NCBI GenBank assembly: GCA_022360315.1
Contig: JAKSDA010000617.1
Location: 1 to 64,000 of the forward strand
Length of the DNA: 64,000 bases
Direction of reading: 5' to 3'
DNA from: Pseudomonadota bacterium
GTDB taxonomy: Bacteria; Myxococcota_A; Polyangia; Haliangiales; Haliangiaceae
Of this stretch, positions 16,774 through 25,228 are shown one piece after another. The translations under genes and the position numbers were made by a program. The first letter of the stretch is position 1, and each line of letters begins with the position of its first letter. Under the pieces are notes generated by a model. The model was not told the DNA's origin. It saw only the letters and a list, made by a program, of their open reading frames with translations, and did not search any database.

Positions 16774-18414
16774 ATGACGAAAGACGCGCAGCTGATCTGG
16801 CGCGACTACTTGGTCATCGGGGCAGGTCCGGCAGGTCTCCAATTAGGATATTTCTTTGAGAAGAGTGATTCGGATTATCTAATACTCGAAGCTGCCGACG
16901 AGGTCGGATCGTTTTTCCGCCTGTACCCGCGTGGCCGGCAGCTGATCTCGTTCAACAAGGTCTCATCGATCTACGAGGATCCGGAGATTCAACTGCGTTG
17001 GGACTGGAATTCACTGCTCAGCGACTACGAATTCCCGTTCAGAGAGTTCAGTCGCCGCCTTTATCCCTTGGCGGGTGAGTTGCGCGAGTATCTGGCGGCA
17101 TTTGCATCCCACTACAGGATAAACATACAATTTGATACCCGGATAACCCGTATCGCCAGGCGATCGAGCGGCGAGTTTCGTCTTTGCGATGGGCTCGGGC
17201 GGCAGTACGGGTGTCGCACATTGATCGTGGCCACGGGGATCGGCAAGCCATTCATTCCTCAGATCGAGGGAATCGAGCAGGTCACCGAGGGCTATGAGAA
17301 TGTGGCGACCGAGCCGGACGATTTTCTCGGTCAGCGTGTATTGATTATCGGCAAGGGCAACTCGGCATTCGAGATTGCCGACAACATGCTCGGCACTGCG
17401 GCCCTGGTTCATCTGGCCAGTCCCACTCCCATCCGGATGGCGTGGAAGACGCGTCACCCGGGCAACGTCCGAGCCGACCACGCGCGTATTCTCGACACGT
17501 ATCAGCTCAAGCTACTCAACGGCGCACTCGATTGCCAGATTCGCCGTATCGAGCGCGATGACGAGCAATTCCTGGTCACCGTGCAGTATTCCCATGCCGA
17601 CGACGAGGTCGAGCAACTGGTCTACGATCGAGTGATTCGCTGTACGGGTTTTTGTTTTGACAATTCGATATTCGATCGGTCGTGCCGTCCCGAACTGGTC
17701 ATCGAGGACAAGCTGCCGCGGATGACGCCGCGTTGGGAGTCGAGCAATGTGGAGGGGATGTATTTTGCCGGCACGCTCATGCAGTCGCGTGATTTCAAGA
17801 AATCATCGTCGGCATTCATAGACGGATATCGCTACAACATACGCACGTTGCACAACTTTCTGCGCGAGCGCAACGACGGGATTGCCCTGCCGTGCAGCGA
17901 GGTCGCCGCGACCGGGGGCGCGCTGACCGAACATGTGCTCGGGCGGATTTGCCGGACATCGGGTTTGTGGGCCCAGTTTGGCCATCTCTGCGATCTGATC
18001 GTGGTCGACGAAGCCGGACAGCTGGCCCGCTACTACGAGGAACTGCCGGTCGATTACGTCCACCAGAGCGAATTTGGCGACCAGCCTCACTACTACATGG
18101 TCACGTTTGAATGGGGCACCTGGCACGGCGACCCGTTCAACATTCCGCGCCATCCCAGCCACGAAACTGCGTATACCAATGCATTTCTGCATCCGATCAT
18201 CCGGCGCTATCAGGGGCAGCGCGTGGTTCACGAACACCACGTCCTGGAAGATCTGTTCGGAATGTACAGCGCTCGCGGCGAGAGCGGCGCGATCCGACGC
18301 CGGTCGGGACGCACGATGGAAGAGTACCATCAGGCCGAGCACCACGACCCGCTCTACCGCTTCTTCGACGCCCAGCTGGCCGGGGCGAGTGAACGGAAAA
18401 TGGCCATATCCTAG
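16774..18414 (+). CDS. FAD-dependent oxidoreductase, FOXRED2-like
   Basis: 546 residues with AAGGAG 7 bases before the ATG. Residues 12-25 are the FAD dinucleotide motif VIGAGPAGLQLGYFFE. Further family features are LEAADEVGSFFRLYPRGRQL, ISFNKVSSIYEDPEI, LRWDWNSLLSD, the ATG motif VATGIGKPFIP, a second Rossmann VLIIGKGNSAFEIAD and the late GMYFAGTLMQSRDFKKSSSA. These match the FOXRED2/ERFAD-like group and related flavin monooxygenases, enzymes that use FAD and NAD(P)H. The C-terminal 150 residues (VTFEWGTWHGDPFNIPRHPS) are characteristic of the FOXRED2 type and absent from typical monooxygenases. The substrate is unknown. It stands alone, and a short lipoprotein gene lies convergent downstream. 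Confidence 0.87.
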   Translation: MTKDAQLIWRDYLVIGAGPAGLQLGYFFEKSDSDYLILEAADEVGSFFRLYPRGRQLISFNKVSSIYEDPEIQLRWDWNSLLSDYEFPFREFSRRLYPLAGELREYLAAFASHYRINIQFDTRITRIARRSSGEFRLCDGLGRQYGCRTLIVATGIGKPFIPQIEGIEQVTEGYENVATEPDDFLGQRVLIIGKGNSAFEIADNMLGTAALVHLASPTPIRMAWKTRHPGNVRADHARILDTYQLKLLNGALDCQIRRIERDDEQFLVTVQYSHADDEVEQLVYDRVIRCTGFCFDNSIFDRSCRPELVIEDKLPRMTPRWESSNVEGMYFAGTLMQSRDFKKSSSAFIDGYRYNIRTLHNFLRERNDGIALPCSEVAATGGALTEHVLGRICRTSGLWAQFGHLCDLIVVDEAGQLARYYEELPVDYVHQSEFGDQPHYYMVTFEWGTWHGDPFNIPRHPSHETAYTNAFLHPIIRRYQGQRVVHEHHVLEDLFGMYSARGESGAIRRRSGRTMEEYHQAEHHDPLYRFFDAQLAGASERKMAIS

Positions 18415-18500
18415 CCGGTGGCGTCAAAACCAGATGACGCCGGGTATTTTCGCTCCACCGAGGTGAACGATACTCGTGCGCACGCCGACGAGGCGATCAA

Positions 18501-19055
18501 CTACATTGCCAGTTCGAACAGCTCGGGGCACTCGTCTTTGATGGTGCTGCACTCGCTGAACGTGGCTGGATTTGGCAATTTTGTGACCTCGGTAGTGCAC
18601 GAGACATTCGCTGCAAGGGTTGCCAGGGCCTCGTTGAATGCGATCTGACACACTTTCCAGTCATCGGTGGTGAGATTGGCCGCGCATGCGGGCAATCCGC
18701 TGAGGATGGCCTGGTTGGCCGTACATGTCAGGAGGTCCTTTACGCCCTGGGTGGGATTCTTCACGCATTCCTGAGCAGTGGCCTCGCAGTCCAAGTTAGG
18801 ATCGAGCTTGCTGGCGAGAATACTGGCGCTGTAGCAGGACCCCTTGGCCATATCGTCGAGGTCGACCTGGTCGAGGGCAAACTGGCAGAGACTGTTGGCC
18901 TGCTCCACGGTCATCTCGGTGAGCTTGATATCGCCCGCTACACCTCCATCGTCAGCGCCACTACATGCGGCCATGATCGACGCTGCCCCCAGTAGAACGA
19001 CAAGAGATAGCTTGATCGAGCTGGTTTTGTGTAACCTGTCTATCGTGTTCTTCAT
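18501..19055 (-). CDS. Small Cys-rich lipoprotein
   Basis: 184 residues. A signal peptide (residues 12-30) ends in the lipobox IMAAC, so the mature protein should be lipid-anchored. It holds ten further cysteines (for example LCQFAL, GSCYSA, LDCEAT, QECVKN, TCTANQ), an even number consistent with five disulfides in the periplasm or on the surface. Lower GC in the first 30 codons is common for signal sequences. No known domain was recognised; similar orphan Cys-rich lipoproteins are frequent in Myxococcota. It is convergent with the flavoprotein gene and preceded by a gap with a tandem repeat. Confidence 0.75.
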   Translation of the reverse strand: MKNTIDRLHKTSSIKLSLVVLLGAASIMAACSGADDGGVAGDIKLTEMTVEQANSLCQFALDQVDLDDMAKGSCYSASILASKLDPNLDCEATAQECVKNPTQGVKDLLTCTANQAILSGLPACAANLTTDDWKVCQIAFNEALATLAANVSCTTEVTKLPNPATFSECSTIKDECPELFELAM

Positions 19056-19223
19056 TTTTTAAGCTTTCTTTTTAGGCTGTCTCGGTAATTTTTAGTTTTT
19101 CTTAGGTAAATGATAATCAGTGTAGACTGACTCATCCGCATTCACAGAAGATGCAGAAGTCGATTCGGCAGCACTCTAATCGAACCTCGATCCATATCCA
19201 ATGATTTATTGCCACAGACTGGC

Positions 19224-19257
19224 AAAATCAAAGAACAGAAAAAATCAAAGAACAGAA
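19224..19257. repeat. Perfect 17-bp tandem repeat, two copies
   Basis: AAAATCAAAGAACAGAA occurs twice in a row (19224-19240 and 19241-19257) with no mismatch. It is AT-rich compared with its surroundings and lies outside any gene. It could be a slippage product or a paired binding site. Confidence 0.85.
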
Positions 19258-19345
19258 ATACACGTGGGCGCGCCTACACCGAAATGGCCGCGCCAGCAAT
19301 GACGAGCCGAGGGCGACGCGGTCGGGCAGCGCACGATAGCAGTAT

Positions 19346-19363
19346 CACCGCCTATCGGCGGTG
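19346..19363 (-). terminator. Hairpin downstream of the YfhO-like gene
   Basis: CACCGCC-TATC-GGCGGTG forms a perfect 7-bp GC-rich stem with a 4-base loop, beginning 14 bases after the stop codon on the - strand. The outer TAT/GTA bases extend the pairing slightly. No T-tract follows, so it is terminator-like rather than a canonical intrinsic terminator. Confidence 0.45.
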
Positions 19364-19376
19364 TATACACCATCTT

Positions 19377-21788
19377 CTATCGCGTCTGTCGAGTTGACCG
19401 AGCGGATTGCCGGCTCGCCGCTCTGGTGTCTGCCCTCGGCCGGCCGGGCCACCACGCTGCCGCAGCCAGTACCAGTACACCGCACACCCACAGCAACCAA
19501 TGCCAGGACAGGCCAGGGGGCCGGAAGCGCCACTCGATGACATGGCTGCCGGCGTCGACACCGACCGCTCGCAACAGATAATTGGCTGTGATCGCCGTGG
19601 CTGGTTTTCCGTCCACAGTCACCTGCCAGCCTGGGTAGCTCACCTCGTTGATAACCACGATGCCCGGGCCCGGTGCGGCGATTTCTGCGCTGATTCGATC
19701 AGTCCCTTCGGCGAGGATCGCACCCGGTACAGGAGGAGGCGGATCGCCTGTCACGCCCTCGAGTGGGCCGATATGCTCCTTGCTCAGTGTGTCGGCCGCG
19801 TCGGGCTCGAGCACGACACGGCGAGCCCGACCGATCGGCGGGCCATTTTGTGCCCGCACCATGTGGTCGAGTACCTGGTTGGTGTCGGCGATCTGCACTG
19901 CGCCGTACCAGGCAATTCTCGGGGCCGGAAATCGGAGCTCGACGATCTGGCGGTCGAGTCGGCGAAAATGACCAGGTGCCAGCGCCTCCGGGGTGCGAGA
20001 GAGATGGTAGATCCGGTCGGCTCGGCCCGGGTAGCGGCGATGGCGGCCAAGCAGCAGGTAGCGCACATTGAATGCGGCCAGGATGTGGGGCGAGTGCCGG
20101 GCAACCCGCAAGACGTCGCGATAACGCACAAACTCCAGCGGATCGCCGGCCGGACCGCCGTCGCGAAAATTGCGCACGCCCAGCCGTGTGCCCGCGCGCT
20201 GTTCGAGCAAGTACTCGTCGTAAATTCGATAGTCGGTTCCAGCCCCGTCGAGGCCGCGCAGCCGGGCGCGGTCCAGCTCGGGATCGGGGCGCGGCTCCAT
20301 GATCGGACCCCGGTGATGAACAAACCGCTGCGGGTCGGCGACCGCGAAGAGCGGCATCAGAGAGACCAGGAGCAGGGCAGCGCGACGTCGATGGAGCGCA
20401 GCGCTCACCACCCATCCCGCGGCCAAAAGGGCCATGACCAGCGAGGTCACGGGCGCTGCGACATGGGGCGGTTTTGCGGCCGGCAGGGCAACCAGCCACA
20501 CCACCAGTAAAACCGCCAGCACGGTTGCCAGCGAGATGGCGATGACAGTCCACCGCTGCCGGGACCATTGTCGGGTGAGGTCGATCAGGGCGGCGGCTCC
20601 GTGGCCGGCCAGAACCGCCATGACCACGGCAAATGCACAGCGATAACGGCTGGCAATGCGAAACAGACCAAATCCGGGCAGATATTCGACCAGCCAGCCG
20701 AGCACCGGTGTGGCCGGTCCAAACGACAAGATCAGAAAGAACACCGCAAGGCAGGCAAAGAATATCGGTGCTCCGCGATCGCGAAGCGGGCGCACCAACA
20801 CCGCACATTGCGCGAGCAAGAGGACCAGAATGCCGCAGTACATGGACGGGCCGCCGCTCGATGGCGACAACATGCCGAAGAGAGTCGCCTCGACCGGCAG
20901 CGGCACACTCAGCGCATAGGCCAGTCCACGCTGCCCTCGCGGCGAATAGCTGCTCAGCTCGAGACCCGGTGCGACCGCGATCCACAGCATCGCCACGGTC
21001 ACGATGGCGGCCAGCAATATAGCGAAAAACACCCGTGTCATTGCTATCGCCACCGCGGCCACATGCGGTGGCCCGGGCTCACGGCGGTCTCGGATTGCCC
21101 GCGCGATGCGGGTGGCGAGGCGGAAGGCGCCGTAGCACGTGGCCAGGATCAGCGTGTAGAAGAATCCCGGCGGCGATCCGACACTGCCGGCCATGTACAG
21201 GGTGGCGGCCAGACCGGCACTGCGCCGCCAGGTTGGGCGGGCCAGCACGCGGTCGATGGCCAGCCAGATGAGCGGCGTCCACGCCATTGGAAAGAGCAGG
21301 TTGGACGCTTTGTGGATCAGCCAGGGGGACGATGCGATCCACGCCATGCCACCGACCACGGCCGCGGCACGGGGCAGGTTTCGAGAGCGCAGAAAGAGGT
21401 GCATGGCAGCACCGGCAATGACGTGATGGAGCAGCATGAGCAGCTGGATCAGCCACCACGAAATTCCGCCCAGCATCGCCCCGGCTGCGGCAAATAGCCA
21501 GTGCACCGGCGAATACATCGCCGACTGCGGATCGGCGTGGAATGGATAGCCGCCGCGTCCATACGGATTCCACAGTGGCCATTCTCCGCGTCCGAGCTGG
21601 TCGGAGAAAAACGATAGACACGGCCAGTAGCTCTCGATGGTGTCCCAGCCAAAGCCCTGCTGCCCCGGCCAGATCGCGCGGTACAAGAAAGCGACGGCAA
21701 GGGCGTATAGAATCGGCGCCCAGTACCATTCAGCCCGGCCGTGCAGATGAGCGCCGAGTCGCTCGGCAGTGCGGGATATCCTCGGCAT
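19377..21788 (-). CDS. YfhO-like polytopic membrane protein
   Basis: 803 residues from the ATG at 21788, with an alternative GTG at 21860. There are at least ten hydrophobic segments in the first 520 residues, followed by a soluble, beta-rich C-terminal part and a final membrane pair near 780. The periplasmic loop after the first membrane segment has the family pattern GWDTIESYWPCLSF then LWNPYGRGGYPFHADPQSA, as in YfhO/GT-C-fold proteins that act with polyprenyl-linked sugars. The end of the soluble part (EVSYPGWQVTVDGKPA) is typical of the same family. A role in envelope glycan or teichoic-like modification is inferred, not shown. No glycan cluster is adjacent. Confidence 0.82.
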   Translation of the reverse strand: MPRISRTAERLGAHLHGRAEWYWAPILYALAVAFLYRAIWPGQQGFGWDTIESYWPCLSFFSDQLGRGEWPLWNPYGRGGYPFHADPQSAMYSPVHWLFAAAGAMLGGISWWLIQLLMLLHHVIAGAAMHLFLRSRNLPRAAAVVGGMAWIASSPWLIHKASNLLFPMAWTPLIWLAIDRVLARPTWRRSAGLAATLYMAGSVGSPPGFFYTLILATCYGAFRLATRIARAIRDRREPGPPHVAAVAIAMTRVFFAILLAAIVTVAMLWIAVAPGLELSSYSPRGQRGLAYALSVPLPVEATLFGMLSPSSGGPSMYCGILVLLLAQCAVLVRPLRDRGAPIFFACLAVFFLILSFGPATPVLGWLVEYLPGFGLFRIASRYRCAFAVVMAVLAGHGAAALIDLTRQWSRQRWTVIAISLATVLAVLLVVWLVALPAAKPPHVAAPVTSLVMALLAAGWVVSAALHRRRAALLLVSLMPLFAVADPQRFVHHRGPIMEPRPDPELDRARLRGLDGAGTDYRIYDEYLLEQRAGTRLGVRNFRDGGPAGDPLEFVRYRDVLRVARHSPHILAAFNVRYLLLGRHRRYPGRADRIYHLSRTPEALAPGHFRRLDRQIVELRFPAPRIAWYGAVQIADTNQVLDHMVRAQNGPPIGRARRVVLEPDAADTLSKEHIGPLEGVTGDPPPPVPGAILAEGTDRISAEIAAPGPGIVVINEVSYPGWQVTVDGKPATAITANYLLRAVGVDAGSHVIEWRFRPPGLSWHWLLWVCGVLVLAAAAWWPGRPRADTRAASRQSARSTRQTR

Positions 21789-21968
21789 GACCGTGGCGGG
21801 TAAAGGGCGATGCAACCCGGGCTGCAAAGACACAGTCCCAAGCGGGGCGGACCATACCACTGTCCTTGACCGGGCAAAATACAGCGAGGCACAAGTCCGG
21901 CATAGAAGCCAGGGTGTCCATTTCAGAGTAGGCTGTATACACTACTGTGCTCTCTGCGGAGGATATTT

Positions 21969-23972
21969 GTGAAGCAACTGTGGAGCCGACTCCTCAAAGC
22001 GGGCACCGTCCCGGATGCATCGCCCGACGACGTAGAGCGAGTCGCCGTTACCAATGTGACCCTCCTGATTACGGCTATTTCCGGCCTGGTAGCTGCTCCC
22101 CTCTTGGCCATGGCCGAGGAAACCATCTTGATTTTTAATGCATTGGGGGTTTTTGGTGGCTGCACTACCGGGTACTTCCTGGTCCGATACGGCTATCGCT
22201 GCCTCGGCGCGGCGTGGGCGCTCTTTGTCATCAACGCGATGATCGTGCTCGCCATCCAGAGCGCCGGGGCCGGCGTCATCGAGTTTACCCACCTGTCGCC
22301 GATCAGCCTGCCATTTCTCTTTTTTGGACCGAAGGACTCGCGCTTCTTGTACGGCTGCCTGATCATGGCCGTGTGCGGGGTCATCCTCGGCATGATCCCG
22401 TGGTCGTCCGAGCCCTGGCTGACCCTCGGCGAGTCGCAAAAAACCATTGTGCGCAATGTATTGATCCTGATCATTAGTTTTTTTGTGACCGGGGTACTGG
22501 TTTATTCGTTTACTGCCCGGGGTCGCACGCTGGACAGCCTCAACAAGGCGCTCCTGGCCGCAGAGGCGGCAAACCAGGCCAAAAGCGAGTTTCTGGCCAA
22601 TATGAGCCATGAATTGCGCACTCCGCTCAACGCCATTCTCGGCTACGCCCAGATCCTCGAACGCGAACCGACCCTGGCAGCAAAACACCGGGCTGCCAGT
22701 ACGACCATCTACGAGAGTGGCGAACACCTTCTGCAGCTGATCAACGATGTCCTCGACATCGCCAAGATGCGGGCCCACAAGCACAGCCTGGTTGCCAATG
22801 ACTTTCGCTTTCGCAGATTTCTGGACAGCATCGTATCGATGTTCGCCCTGCGGGCGCGGCAGAAACAACTCTCGTTTGTGTTTGAGGACGGCTCGAATCT
22901 ACCCGCGGCCATCCGCGCCGACGAAAAGCGCCTCCGGCAGATTTTGCTCAACCTGCTCGGCAATGCCATCAAGTTCACCGATCACGGCAGCGTCACATTC
23001 ACCGTGGAAGACTGTGACGGCAGGCTGCGCTTTCAGGTCGAAGACACCGGAATCGGCATCCCGGAAGAGCAACTCGCGACCATCTTTCGGCCGTTCGAGC
23101 AGATCGAGAGCAAGACCGTGTCGCGCGAGGGTACCGGGCTCGGGCTGTCCATCAGTAGTCAGCTGGTGGCGATGATGGGCAGTGAGCTCCACGTCAAGAG
23201 CGAACTCGGCAAAGGGACCAGATTTTGGTTCGAAATTGTGCCGGAGATCGTATCTACCTGGCAAGAACCCGAGCTGCCGACCATGGCCATCGAAGGCTAC
23301 AAAGGAGAGCGCAAAAAAGTGCTGGTTGTCGACGATAAGTCGCAAAATCGCCATCTGATCGTCACAATTCTCGAACCGCTCGGGTTCGATGTTGTGCAGG
23401 CAGAAGACGGCCACGAGGCGATCGAGCGTGCCAGGCAGGACAGGCCCGACCTGATTCTCATGGATCTGGTCATGCCAAGACTCGACGGCTTTGAAGCGAC
23501 CCGCCGTATTCGCAGAGTCGAGGCACTCGCGTCGACGCCGATCATCGCGGCCTCGGCCAGTATTCTCGACAATCACCAGACTCGTAGCATCGACGCCGGG
23601 TGTAACGATTTCATCGGCAAACCCATCAAAATCGAGGTTTTGTTGGATCTCTTGGCCGAGCATCTCGATCTGCAATGGCGCCATCGAACCGTGGACAAGC
23701 GGCAAGCTGCTGCGCCGGCAACTGTCGAGCCGCGCCAATCAGTCGACACCTCGCGACTGTCCGTGGAAACGCTCGGCGTTATTCACGAAGCTGCGAGCAT
23801 CGGGGATATTCAGCGGATACTGAACGCGCTCGAAGAGGCCGGCGTCAGCGAGGCCGATTTGTCCCAGCCGGGCCAATCTACCGAGCTGGAAAGCGAATTG
23901 CTGCGGCTGGCCAGGAGATTTCAAGGCAGGAAGATCAAACAACTGATCGAGCCGCTTCTAAGCAGGGAGTAA
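21969..23972 (+). CDS. Membrane hybrid histidine kinase with C-terminal receiver domain
   Basis: 667 residues from a GTG at 21969 with GGAGG upstream. Residues 28-185 hold five or six membrane segments and no obvious periplasmic sensor domain. Then follow HisKA with the H-box FLANMSHELRTPLNAILGYA (phosphorylated His), HATPase_c with N box LLGNAIKFTD, G1 VEDTGIGIP and G2 GTGLGLSIS, and a receiver domain (VLVVDDKSQNRHLI, acceptor Asp in LILMDLVMPRLDG, Lys in GKPI). A 75-residue tail after the receiver is helical. Two bases separate its stop from the next gene's ATG, which also carries receiver and kinase domains; together they look like a phosphorelay. Confidence 0.93.
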   Translation: MKQLWSRLLKAGTVPDASPDDVERVAVTNVTLLITAISGLVAAPLLAMAEETILIFNALGVFGGCTTGYFLVRYGYRCLGAAWALFVINAMIVLAIQSAGAGVIEFTHLSPISLPFLFFGPKDSRFLYGCLIMAVCGVILGMIPWSSEPWLTLGESQKTIVRNVLILIISFFVTGVLVYSFTARGRTLDSLNKALLAAEAANQAKSEFLANMSHELRTPLNAILGYAQILEREPTLAAKHRAASTTIYESGEHLLQLINDVLDIAKMRAHKHSLVANDFRFRRFLDSIVSMFALRARQKQLSFVFEDGSNLPAAIRADEKRLRQILLNLLGNAIKFTDHGSVTFTVEDCDGRLRFQVEDTGIGIPEEQLATIFRPFEQIESKTVSREGTGLGLSISSQLVAMMGSELHVKSELGKGTRFWFEIVPEIVSTWQEPELPTMAIEGYKGERKKVLVVDDKSQNRHLIVTILEPLGFDVVQAEDGHEAIERARQDRPDLILMDLVMPRLDGFEATRRIRRVEALASTPIIAASASILDNHQTRSIDAGCNDFIGKPIKIEVLLDLLAEHLDLQWRHRTVDKRQAAAPATVEPRQSVDTSRLSVETLGVIHEAASIGDIQRILNALEEAGVSEADLSQPGQSTELESELLRLARRFQGRKIKQLIEPLLSRE

Positions 23973-23974
23973 CA

Positions 23975-25054
23975 ATGCATCACAGCGAACTTCGAGGCAA
24001 TACTGTGCTCGTTGTGGATGACAGACCTGAAAGCCTGAGCTTTCTATTCGACCTTTTGAGCTCATATGGCTTCAAAGTACTGGCCGCATCCGACGGCGAA
24101 GAAGCATTGGAGCAGGTAACCAACGTCCATCCCGATCTCATCCTGCTCGACGTGATCATGCCGGGAATCGACGGCTTCGAGACCTGTCGCCGTCTCAAGG
24201 CCAATGCCGATACCAAAGATATTCCCGTGATCTTCATGACTGCTTTGACGAGCCCCAATGAAAAACTCGTCGGCTTCGACGTCGGCGGCGTCGATTACGT
24301 GACCAAACCGATCAATCAAGAGGAGCTCATGGCCCGGGTCAGTGCCCAGGTATCGATGCGGCAGCTCCACAACAAGCTCAAGGAACGCAATGAGGAATTG
24401 AGCGAGTTTTCCCGCATGGTTGCCCACGATCTGAGAGATCCGCTGACATCCGTTTTGGGCTTTGCCGAGCTGCTCCTCGCACGGTCACAGGAGAGCGACG
24501 ATGAGGAGAGAAGTAGCCTGCAAAAGGTGGTTCGCTCGGCCCTTCGCATGCAAGAGACAATCGATGCGCTGCTCCTCCTGGCCAATGTTTCGCGGCAGGC
24601 CATCGAGCTCAAGCCAATCGATGCGGCAAAGGTGGTCACCAAAGTCCTCGATGAACTCGCTCCAGTTGTACATGACCAGGGTGGCACCATCTCACAACAA
24701 GACACGTGGCCCATGGCAATGGGTCACGAGCCATGGGTGGAGCAGGTCTGGCTGAACTATATAGCCAATGGATTGAAGTACGGTGGCGACCCGCCATTGC
24801 TCGAGCTCGGCGCTGACCCCGACGACAGAGGCATGGTGCGTTATTGGATCCGGGATAATGGCTCGGGCATCCCCGATTCGGCACAAAACAAGATATTTCA
24901 GCCCTTCGTCCGGCTCGATACCACCAGGGCAGAGGGACACGGCCTGGGGCTTTCGATCGTCAAGCGCATCGTACACCGGCTGGGTGGCGAGGTCGGCGTC
25001 CGCGTCCTCGATACCGGGAGCGAGTTCTTCTTCACCCTGCAGGCGATTAAATAA
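23975..25054 (+). CDS. Receiver-domain histidine kinase (REC-HisKA-HATPase)
   Basis: 359 residues from the ATG at 23975, with GGAG 8 bases upstream; longer frames extend into the preceding gene and are not used. Residues 8-125 are a receiver (VLVVDDRPESLSFL, acceptor Asp in LILLDVIMPGIDG, Lys in TKPINQ). A short coiled coil leads to HisKA with H-box FSRMVAHDLRDPLTSVLGF and an HATPase_c domain with WIRDNGSGIP and GHGLGLSIVKRIV. There is no membrane segment and no DNA-binding output. It is co-transcribed with the membrane hybrid kinase, which would supply phosphate to the receiver and so modulate this kinase (inference). Confidence 0.93.
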   Translation: MHHSELRGNTVLVVDDRPESLSFLFDLLSSYGFKVLAASDGEEALEQVTNVHPDLILLDVIMPGIDGFETCRRLKANADTKDIPVIFMTALTSPNEKLVGFDVGGVDYVTKPINQEELMARVSAQVSMRQLHNKLKERNEELSEFSRMVAHDLRDPLTSVLGFAELLLARSQESDDEERSSLQKVVRSALRMQETIDALLLLANVSRQAIELKPIDAAKVVTKVLDELAPVVHDQGGTISQQDTWPMAMGHEPWVEQVWLNYIANGLKYGGDPPLLELGADPDDRGMVRYWIRDNGSGIPDSAQNKIFQPFVRLDTTRAEGHGLGLSIVKRIVHRLGGEVGVRVLDTGSEFFFTLQAIK

Positions 25055-25108
25055 ATGTGCATTTTTCGTGTTATCTAGGACACGAACAATTATAATGGTG
25101 TTGATCTC

Positions 25109-25149
25109 ATACATTGGCGAGGTCTGAGAGGTTCTGACCTCGCATGTAT
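25109..25149. terminator. Imperfect inverted repeat after the kinase operon
   Basis: Arms ATACATTGGCGAGGTC (25109-25124) and GACCTCGCATGTAT (25136-25149) pair over 14 bp with a 2-base bulge, around an 11-base loop. It lies 55 bases after the second kinase stop and 80 bases before the flavin oxygenase start. It may terminate the kinase operon; the lack of a T-tract leaves an operator role open. Confidence 0.45.
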
Positions 25150-25228
25150 CTGACCTCATGGAGCATCGAACTCACGTATACGGGCGCCGGTAGCAGGGCG
25201 TGCATTTTCTGGCCCGACGAGGAACACC

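Larger units (their letters stand above)
19056..19376. other. AT-rich intergenic region with tandem repeat and hairpin
   Basis: 321 bases between two - strand genes. It holds no supported gene. It contains the AT-rich upstream region of the lipoprotein gene (19060-19130, likely promoter), a perfect 17-base tandem repeat at 19224-19257 and a hairpin at 19346-19363 just after the YfhO-like stop. Confidence 0.6.
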
